Assembly: GCA_913041775.1 (NCBI GenBank)
Contig: CAJWJW010000025.1
Coordinates: forward strand, 1 to 11,412
DNA: 11,412 bases
Direction of reading: 5' to 3'
Origin: an uncultured Flavobacteriales bacterium
Lineage (GTDB): Bacteria; Bacteroidota; Bacteroidia; Flavobacteriales; UBA7430
Part shown: positions 6,187 through 11,412 of the stretch, piece after piece
Layout of the letters: the number at the start of each line of letters is the position of its first letter
How positions within the stretch are numbered: position 1 is the first letter of the stretch
Notes under the pieces: generated by a model
Seen by the model: only the letters and a program-made list of their open reading frames with translations
Told to the model about the DNA's origin: nothing
The model's database searches: none
Translations under genes and position numbers: made by a program

Positions 6187-6254
6187 CAAATAAAGTACTT
6201 AAACAATACAGCATGGTTAAACTAAAATAAACCTAATGTTAAGTTTAGGTTAAG
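6187..6254 (-). promoter_or_regulatory. Pho-box-like promoter: four phased 11-bp repeats plus -7 element
   Basis: On the minus strand, four consecutive 11-bp units start at 6254, 6243, 6232 and 6221: CTTAACCTAAA, CTTAACATTAG, GTTTATTTTAG and TTTAACCATGC. Three of the four contain the core TTAAC. After a 16-nt spacer comes TTTATTTG (6194-6187), 7 of 8 matches to TAnnTTTG. The predicted start site is about 20 nt before the small ORF. PhoB/PhoP-type winged-helix regulators bind such 11-bp direct repeats, and the last unit covers the place where a -33 element would be. The same arrangement, with the same 16-nt spacer, precedes the porin gene. Confidence 0.7.
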
Positions 6255-6288
6255 CACTTATAACCTAGTATGAATTATAACAAAACAA

Positions 6289-6717
6289 CTAATCTACTAT
6301 AATATTATATTTAAATAAAAGACTAATAATTGAGTCGCTATTAAACTTGGCTGAACGAGTATAGTTCAATTCTGGATCAACACTAAAATTAATTACCTTT
6401 CTAAAGTCTGCTCCTTCTAAAATAGTATTCGAAAACAAAGTTCCGGTTAAATTACAGTATTTAAAATCGGCATTTCTTAAATCAGATTGAGTAAAATCTA
6501 CTTCCAATAAACTCGAATTCTGAAAATTGGTTTTAGGAATTTTAAGTCCACATTACTCAAGTCGCAATTATGAAAAGTACAATCGATAAAAGTAATTCCA
6601 GATAGGTGACCTGAGCAAATGTGAAATTTTTAAATTCGCAAGACTCCTAATCACTCCCGCTTTAAAGTTGCTGCGTAAAATCAATAGCAGTAAATGATTC
6701 GTCTAACACCAAAACTA
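6289..6717 (-). pseudogene. Decayed pentapeptide-repeat protein
   Basis: The remains of one pentapeptide-repeat protein can be read across at least five frame segments. On the minus strand these are: DESFTAIDFTQQ (about 6705-6670), FKAG (6666-6655), ESCEFKNFTFAQV (6646-6608, preceded by an in-frame TAG at 6649-6647), LSGITFIDCTFHNCDLSNVDLK (in pieces over 6605-6540), then an open stretch from 6540 to the stop at 6289. The last part keeps good A(D/N)LxF-type repeats (VDFTQSDLRNADF) and a C-terminal tail with SVDPELNYTRSAKF. An internal ATG at 6507 could open a 72-residue frame, but it would lack about half the repeat helix. Several indels plus a stop, beside intact genes, argue for true decay rather than a single sequencing error. 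The original function is unknown. Confidence 0.82.
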
Positions 6718-7326
6718 TTAAATTACAGACACTATACCCGAAGCCACATCGTATATTGCTCCTACAATTTGTATTAAGCCTTGCTGTTCCATCTCTGCAA
6801 GAATTGGACTTTCTTTTCGCAGAGTTTCAATAGAAATCGCTACATTTTTAACTGAAACATTCTCAACGGATATTGCATCTGAGTTTGAGTTGTTTTCGCA
6901 AAGTGCAATAGCAGGCTTTATTTTAGCAAGTAAAGAGGTTATATTCCCTAGTTCCACATTTTCGCAAGCAGCAGTAACTGCACCACATTTGGTATGCCCC
7001 ATAACGAGAACAAGCTTAGATCCTGCAACTTTACAAGCATATTCTAAAGATCCTAAAACATCTACATTCACTACATTACCAGCAACTCTAACACTAAAGA
7101 GATCCCCTATACCTTGATCAAAAACAATTTCTGCTGGAACTCTAGAATCGATACAACTCAATATTGCTGCAAAAGGAAACTGACCTGTAGCAGTATCAAA
7201 GACTTGAGACATAAGATCTCTGTTTACCTGCAATTGCTGAGTGAACCTTTTATTTCCCTCTAGTAAGCTATTTAAAGCAACAGTAGGAGACATTTTTTCT
7301 TGTAGTACTTTCGTAAGTGCTTTCAT
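6718..7326 (-). CDS. Beta-class carbonic anhydrase
   Basis: A 202-residue zinc enzyme that interconverts CO2 and bicarbonate in the cytoplasm. The zinc ligands and catalytic dyad are all present: Cys58, Asp60 and Arg62 in SCIDSRVP, then His111 and Cys114 in MGHTKCGA. SVRVAGN (78-84) and the GSLEYA segment (92-97) are also typical. Length and ends fit the family, and no N-terminal signal peptide is visible. It starts 15 nt after the stop of the SulP transporter gene, so the two are cotranscribed. The pairing suggests that the transporter supplies or exports bicarbonate and the enzyme sets the CO2/bicarbonate balance. The 5' end of the pentapeptide pseudogene directly abuts its stop codon. Confidence 0.95.
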   Translation of the reverse strand: MKALTKVLQEKMSPTVALNSLLEGNKRFTQQLQVNRDLMSQVFDTATGQFPFAAILSCIDSRVPAEIVFDQGIGDLFSVRVAGNVVNVDVLGSLEYACKVAGSKLVLVMGHTKCGAVTAACENVELGNITSLLAKIKPAIALCENNSNSDAISVENVSVKNVAISIETLRKESPILAEMEQQGLIQIVGAIYDVASGIVSVI

Positions 7327-7341
7327 TTCGAATGTGTTTTA

Positions 7342-9177
7342 TTAAACTTTTTCAGTTTCTTTTATCCAAGCTAAAGAGTCTTCGATGGAGTCGAAAATTT
7401 GCGTTGTAGGAATTAGTTCTGGAATAATATCTATTACACCGAGTAGGTGTTTTGGCTGTTTAGGAATAGCAACAAGCATAATTTTTTTCCCTTGGTTAAC
7501 CAAATCGATTAACACATCCTCCAATACATATAAACCTGACTGATCTATATATTGCATTGGTGCCATATTAAAAATTACGAGCGAAGACTCTTCGGAAATC
7601 TCTTGAGATAAACGCTGAAAATCACTGGTAGAACCGAAAAATAGAGGTCCCATAATTTGTTTAACCACGATTTTATCTTTCAAATTCTCAGGCAATTGTT
7701 TTGCTGCAGAATCCTCGTCATCTATAAGTAGTGGGCTTAAATGAGACTGCGCAGAGGTTAAATCTCCAATAGCCTTCATAAACATAAGCGAAGAGATTAA
7801 CAATCCAATACCTACGGCATAGACCAAATTCCATACTGAAGCTAAAATGAGTACTACAAACATGATAATAACTTCTTGTTTAGGCATGCAAGGGATCGCC
7901 TTAAGCCCTTTATAATCCATAACTCCAATACCAACAGTAATTAAAATACCCGCTAATACAGCAGCTGGTATTTGCGAAGCTACAGGACCAAGAGCTAAAA
8001 GGACAATTAGGAGTACGAGACCGGCAAACATACCAGACAATCGAGTTTTCCCACCCGCTTTAATATTAACTACAGTTCTTATAGTCGCTCCAGCACCAGG
8101 AATCCCACCAAAAAGAGCGGCTATACTATTCCCGATTCCTTGACCAATTAATTCTTTATTGGGCAAATGCTTTGTTTTAGTCATATTATCGGCCACAACA
8201 GAAGTAAGTAAAGTGTCTATAGCACCCAATAAGGCTAATGTAATTGCACTAAAAATATAAGGAGAAATACTGGAAAAACTAAACTGTGTAAAGACTCTAA
8301 AATCTGGAATAGGTAAACCACTAGGAATTTCTTCGATAGGTCTATAATCTAATCCTAAAAAAATAGCTATACCAGACATAAAAACCAAAGCTACCAGCGT
8401 ACTAGGAACTTTAGTGGTAATTCGTTTAAATCCATAAATAATAATAATGGTCCCTAACGCTAATAAAAGCTCTAACCAATTAATATTTTGCATAGCTCTA
8501 GGAAGAATCTTTAAGGTTCCTAAAACACCGGAAACTTCTTTACTAGCTAAAGCTTGTGATTCTTTTTGAATTTGTGCTGGGGTGATATTAGCAGCTCGTT
8601 TTATAGTTTCTTGAAAATCTTCTAAAACCAAAACACCTTCACCTGCTTCCTCTTTAAGAATATTATCTAAAATTATCTCTTCGGCATATGGTTTAAATTG
8701 ATCTACAAATTCAATATCCTCTTTAGGGTAATAACCTATCGAAGGGAGAATTTGAGTGATGAGTATAATTACACCAATAGCTGTCATAAATCCAGAAACA
8801 ACAGGGTACGGTATGTATTTAATATACTTCCCTAAACCAATTAATCCAAGCGCAACTTGAATAAGTCCAGCCAATAAAAAAACGGCTAAAATAGCAGGTA
8901 AGGCTAAGTTAATATCTCCATTAAAAGTGGCTACAATACCAGCAATTACAAGCATACTAACTGCAGTCATTGGTGCAGTAGGACCTGATATTTGTGTATT
9001 TGTACCTCCAAAAAGAGCCGCAAAGAAACCAACAAAAATTGCTCCATACAAACCGGCACTAGGACCTAGACCGGAGCTTACACCAAAGGCAAGAGCCAAC
9101 GGTAGCGCAACAATACCGGCTGTAAGACCGCCATATATATCTCCTTTTAAGAATTTAAAATCAAATGGATTTTTCAT
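7342..9177 (-). CDS. SulP/SLC26-family anion transporter with STAS domain
   Basis: A 611-residue inner-membrane transporter. The membrane domain (about 10-470) begins with GDIYGGLTAGIVALPLALAF and shows the family's SGPTAPMT (64-71), YPVVSGFMTAIG (124-135) and GGIPGAGATIRT (357-368). A cytoplasmic STAS domain follows at about 500-608, with FNMAPMQYIDQSGLYVLEDV at its core. A hydrophilic stretch of about 80 residues (150-232) between two membrane segments is longer than I expect for bacterial SulP proteins. SulP members carry sulfate, bicarbonate or dicarboxylates. The adjacent carbonic anhydrase favours bicarbonate, as in BicA-type systems, but this is inference. The ATG lies 3 nt after the TetR gene's stop, inside an A-rich leader, so it is tightly coupled to the regulator. 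Confidence 0.93.
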   Translation of the reverse strand: MKNPFDFKFLKGDIYGGLTAGIVALPLALAFGVSSGLGPSAGLYGAIFVGFFAALFGGTNTQISGPTAPMTAVSMLVIAGIVATFNGDINLALPAILAVFLLAGLIQVALGLIGLGKYIKYIPYPVVSGFMTAIGVIILITQILPSIGYYPKEDIEFVDQFKPYAEEIILDNILKEEAGEGVLVLEDFQETIKRAANITPAQIQKESQALASKEVSGVLGTLKILPRAMQNINWLELLLALGTIIIIYGFKRITTKVPSTLVALVFMSGIAIFLGLDYRPIEEIPSGLPIPDFRVFTQFSFSSISPYIFSAITLALLGAIDTLLTSVVADNMTKTKHLPNKELIGQGIGNSIAALFGGIPGAGATIRTVVNIKAGGKTRLSGMFAGLVLLIVLLALGPVASQIPAAVLAGILITVGIGVMDYKGLKAIPCMPKQEVIIMFVVLILASVWNLVYAVGIGLLISSLMFMKAIGDLTSAQSHLSPLLIDDEDSAAKQLPENLKDKIVVKQIMGPLFFGSTSDFQRLSQEISEESSLVIFNMAPMQYIDQSGLYVLEDVLIDLVNQGKKIMLVAIPKQPKHLLGVIDIIPELIPTTQIFDSIEDSLAWIKETEKV

Positions 9178-9180
9178 GTA

Positions 9181-9852
9181 TTATTTTTTTAAAGAATTAA
9201 AAGCTAAGCCTGTATAAAATGTTGAAATAGTATCTTTTCCAGATGTAACATCTGTTAGCGAAGGCAAGTGGTCTGAAAAATACTTTTGCTGATGTGCACC
9301 TTCTATAATTGTAGAGGTTAACATATGTGGCAATTCATAATCCGGAGAAATTTCTAAGATAATGTCACTTACTCTTTGAACTACAGACTTATAAGCTTTA
9401 AAACAACCTTTTTTATTCTCCTCATCTACCTTTCGTGTATGGTAGGTTTTTAAAGATTCAGAAAAGATTATTTCACTCAACAAGACCTCATTTACATAAG
9501 AAATTGAATTATCTACTAAGACTGGTTTGGTTAAAATATCAATCGACTTTTTGAGTCTTTGTTCAGGACATTCTACATTGGTTGTCGCAAAAGCGATCCT
9601 ACACTCTGTCCATGTCCAATACCAACTAGTTAAATAGATTAATAATGTATGTTTATTTTCAAAATAACGATACACAGAACTCTCTGGAGAACTAATTTCG
9701 ATACCAAGTTTTTTAAATGTAAAAAGCTCAAAACCAATCTCATTTATCAATTCGATACTTTTAGATATTATCTTCCTACCCAAGTCCGAAGAGTCTGGGT
9801 TTTTAGAATATAAGCTCGGGCTTACCTCAATTTGTATGGGGAGTGTTTTCAT
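9181..9852 (-). CDS. TetR-family transcriptional regulator
   Basis: A 223-residue protein. An N-terminal TetR helix-turn-helix lies at about 26-75: the first helix is KIISKSIELINEIGFELFTF, and the recognition region reads SPESSVYRYFENKHTLLIYL. The rest is an all-helical ligand-binding domain with aromatic residues after the HTH (SWYWTWTECR). An extra stretch of about 22 residues precedes the HTH. It is the first gene of an operon with the SulP transporter (3-nt gap) and carbonic anhydrase, so it most likely controls them and itself. A 13-bp palindrome inside its promoter is a candidate operator. The ligand cannot be read from the sequence. Confidence 0.85.
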   Translation of the reverse strand: MKTLPIQIEVSPSLYSKNPDSSDLGRKIISKSIELINEIGFELFTFKKLGIEISSPESSVYRYFENKHTLLIYLTSWYWTWTECRIAFATTNVECPEQRLKKSIDILTKPVLVDNSISYVNEVLLSEIIFSESLKTYHTRKVDEENKKGCFKAYKSVVQRVSDIILEISPDYELPHMLTSTIIEGAHQQKYFSDHLPSLTDVTSGKDTISTFYTGLAFNSLKK

Positions 9853-9869
9853 TTAAATACGAATCTACG

Positions 9870-9902
9870 CAAATATAATAGTAATACTATCGAGTTGGCA
9901 AG
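9870..9902 (-). promoter_or_regulatory. Promoter of the TetR-SulP-CA operon with embedded palindrome
   Basis: On the minus strand, TATATTTG (9877-9870) matches TAnnTTTG perfectly, and CTTG (9902-9899) matches three of four bases of the -33 element with a 21-nt gap. Between them lies ATAGTA-A-TACTAT (9878-9890 on the plus strand), a perfect 6-bp inverted repeat around one base, directly next to the -7 element. A dimeric TetR repressor bound there would block RNA polymerase. The leader to the ATG at 9852 is short, about 11-17 nt. Confidence 0.6.
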
Positions 9903-9920
9903 TTATATTAGTATAATTAA

Positions 9921-9955
9921 AAAAGCGAGAGTTCCATAATGGAGCTCTCACTTTT
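9921..9955 (-). terminator. Intrinsic terminator after the porin gene
   Basis: A 15-bp stem with one mismatch or wobble near the loop is formed by 9921-9935 and 9941-9955, with a 5-nt loop (ATAAT). Its core is GAGAG/CTCTC, with A:T pairs at the base. On the minus strand the stem runs into TTTTTT. It lies 45 nt after the porin's stop and upstream of the tetR promoter, so it isolates the two units. Confidence 0.85.
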
Positions 9956-9999
9956 GAGTGATGTAATTATAAACGAATAATTATGTGAAAAGAGGCTAT

Positions 10000-11259
10000 T
10001 TAAAAATGCACATCAAGCTGCATTCTGCACATTAAACCACTTGTACCATTATTTTCTAAAGTTAAGTAACTAATATCGGATTGAACTTTAAGCTTATGAC
10101 CTTTAAAGTACTTAGAAAGACCTAAGGTATATTGGATTTGTAGATCTTTGCCAGTAATCGCTTTATCTAAAGCTATGGAAGTGTAACGACCTGTTACTTC
10201 AATGTTATTCTTAAACAAATAACCCGACATAAGATTTAGCCCATTACCAACCTGAACGTTGTAAGATTTGTCAACCTCTTGATCATTATCAAGAATTGGA
10301 GTTCCATTTGTATGTTTTACTATGGGATTACTAGCACCTCTAATTGCATACTCTGCCATAAAAGAGAAACGCTGGTATTTAAACATAGCATCTACAAAAA
10401 TGGAATTTACATTCGTTTGGAAGTATATGTAATCATCTAAATTTCCAGAAACATCGCTAGTATCAATCACCATATAATCCCCTTGGTTAGATCTATTTCT
10501 AACTGCATTATTATAATCATACGTAGCACCAATTGCTAGCTTAGGCGTTTCTTCTCTTTTCAAAGCACCTCCTGTATAATCGCCTTTACCTTGAAACTTA
10601 CCAAAGGGTAAAACTTCTATTCTACCCGTCCATTGGTAACCACCTAAGTTTTCTTGTACTACATTCCTACCTTCTCCTTGAGATATCGCAAGAGATTCTT
10701 GTACGATAAAGTTTTTACCAATTGTAAAGTGGTGACGCAATTGCACTCCCATATCACGATCGATATTGAAATTTTTATTTAATAACGATCGATCAACCAG
10801 CTGTAAATTTGCCGAAGAAACGACACGCTCTCTGTTCCCTGGTAATTTCGTTTGACCAGCCCATAAAGTGAAGTTTTTGTAAAAATTCCACTTTACAACT
10901 GCGTCTAAAATCATTTTAGGAGCATTGTTATTTCTATCGTCTACTTTACCTAAATCTTTATTAGACAAACCCAACTCTAACTTATAGGTAACTTTAGGAT
11001 TGAATACAAATCCACCAAATTTTAATCGAGCTCTTCTAATTAAAAACTGAGAACCGCCATTATGAATTCCTTCTGAGTCATTAACATCCCAATCGGCAAT
11101 ATAAAGAGATTGCATACGGGCTGCCAACTTCATGCTGTAAGAGCTATCGGCAGCCACAACATTATAGAAGCCATTCCCGAAAGAATTCTGCACAACTTCC
11201 TGTGCAACTACTAAAGTAGAAAAGCAGGACGCTATACATAAATAAATAAACTTCTTCAT
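10000..11259 (-). CDS. OprO/OprP-type phosphate-selective outer-membrane porin
   Basis: A 419-residue beta-barrel protein. A signal peptide (about 1-19, MKKFIYLCIASCFSTLVVA, cleaved before Gln20) leads to a mature domain with OprO/P features: YSMKLAARMQSLYIADW near the start, then IRRARLKFGGFVFNPKVTYKLEL (in segments around 74-96), WAGQTKLPGNRERV, and RDMGVQLRHHF. Alternating amphipathic strands fill the rest, and the chain ends in a C-terminal Phe (MQLDVHF), the usual outer-membrane insertion signal. It would let phosphate or related anions cross the outer membrane. The Pho-box-like promoter upstream supports phosphate as the substrate, though the family also includes pyrophosphate and less specific anion porins. 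It forms a single-gene unit ended by the hairpin at 9921-9955. Confidence 0.88.
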   Translation of the reverse strand: MKKFIYLCIASCFSTLVVAQEVVQNSFGNGFYNVVAADSSYSMKLAARMQSLYIADWDVNDSEGIHNGGSQFLIRRARLKFGGFVFNPKVTYKLELGLSNKDLGKVDDRNNNAPKMILDAVVKWNFYKNFTLWAGQTKLPGNRERVVSSANLQLVDRSLLNKNFNIDRDMGVQLRHHFTIGKNFIVQESLAISQGEGRNVVQENLGGYQWTGRIEVLPFGKFQGKGDYTGGALKREETPKLAIGATYDYNNAVRNRSNQGDYMVIDTSDVSGNLDDYIYFQTNVNSIFVDAMFKYQRFSFMAEYAIRGASNPIVKHTNGTPILDNDQEVDKSYNVQVGNGLNLMSGYLFKNNIEVTGRYTSIALDKAITGKDLQIQYTLGLSKYFKGHKLKVQSDISYLTLENNGTSGLMCRMQLDVHF

Positions 11260-11284
11260 AATTTGATTTTTCTAGTTTGTGATG

Positions 11285-11352
11285 CAAATGTATGCCTAGA
11301 AAGCAAAAGGTATGTTAAACCGTTTTTAAAAATGTGTTAAGTAATTGTAAAT
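11285..11352 (-). promoter_or_regulatory. Pho-box-like promoter of the porin gene
   Basis: On the minus strand, 11-bp units start at 11341, 11330 and 11319: CTTAACACATT, TTTAAAAACGG and TTTAACATACC. A weaker unit, ATTTACAATTA, precedes them at 11352. A 16-nt spacer leads to TACATTTG (11292-11285), a perfect TAnnTTTG. The predicted start site is about 20 nt before the porin ATG at 11259. Unit length, core sequence and spacing match the array before the PiT-like unit at 6187-6254. Nothing further is recognised between 11353 and the window end. Confidence 0.7.
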
Positions 11353-11412
11353 AGAAAGAATAAAAAATCACAAACGGAAGAACACTTATACAGTAGTACA
11401 TAAATCTTTTAG

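Noticed and set aside
6230..6251. Inverted repeat AACCTAA-N8-TTAGGTT as a separate operator
   Set aside because: It lies wholly within the first two to three 11-bp direct repeats and is more simply a by-product of them. The direct-repeat phasing also extends further and recurs at the porin promoter.
6289..6507. A short intact 72-residue pentapeptide-repeat gene
   Set aside because: The same repeat pattern continues upstream in other frames for another 200 bp, so this is the tail of a pseudogene and not a complete gene.
8927..9217. Plus-strand open frame opposite the start of the SulP gene
   Set aside because: It is antisense to the highly conserved SulP N-terminus. Its Ala/Pro-rich translation is the usual shadow of a glycine- and alanine-rich membrane segment.
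9903..9916. TTATA-TTAG-TATAA as a second operator before tetR
   Set aside because: The arms are 5 bp of pure A/T, common by chance in this AT-rich DNA, and lie outside the -33/-7 interval.
1..11412. Mobile elements, CRISPR arrays, tRNA or rRNA genes
   Set aside because: I saw no transposase, terminal inverted repeats with target duplications, regular spacer-repeat arrays, or tRNA cloverleaf signatures on either strand.

Overview
This window reads as chromosomal DNA from a member of the Bacteroidota, most likely a marine-type Flavobacteriaceae. The DNA is AT-rich. Several promoters carry the Bacteroidota -7 element (TAnnTTTG), leaders are short and A-rich, and Shine-Dalgarno motifs are weak. 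The gene families and their order also fit this clade. Only one gene in the window (2542-3057) is on the + strand; all others are on the - strand. I see no RNA gene, insertion sequence, phage gene or CRISPR array.

Left block (1-3057): housekeeping genes. On the - strand, trmB (tRNA m7G46 methyltransferase) overlaps an alkyltransferase-like protein whose catalytic cysteine is alanine. It is followed by an Mrp/ApbC Fe-S carrier ATPase, a NifU C-terminal-domain protein, and the first codons of another gene at the window edge. Divergent from trmB is a membrane-anchored SRPBCC-fold protein.

Middle and right (3068-11412): this looks like an anion acquisition region centred on phosphate. It holds a PhoB/PhoR-like two-component system (genes overlapping by 8 nt), a divergent PiT-like permease, an unannotated 30-residue membrane peptide just upstream of the permease, and, about 5 kb away, an OprO/OprP-type outer-membrane porin. 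Between them lies a compact TetR regulator - SulP transporter - beta-carbonic anhydrase operon, followed by a badly frameshifted pentapeptide-repeat pseudogene.

The most interesting signal is regulatory. The promoter of the small peptide/PiT-like unit and the promoter of the porin each carry four tandem 11-bp units with the core (C/T)TTAAC. Each array ends exactly 16 nt upstream of a TAnnTTTG-like -7 element. This is the expected geometry of a PhoB/PhoP-type 'Pho box', so these two separated genes probably form one regulon run by the PhoBR-like pair in the same window. A second layer may act on the PiT-like gene: an 11-bp inverted repeat encloses its start codon, and the repeat's upstream arm overlaps the stop codon of the small peptide. 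This suggests translational coupling. The TetR gene has a 13-bp palindrome between its own promoter elements, which suggests autoregulation.
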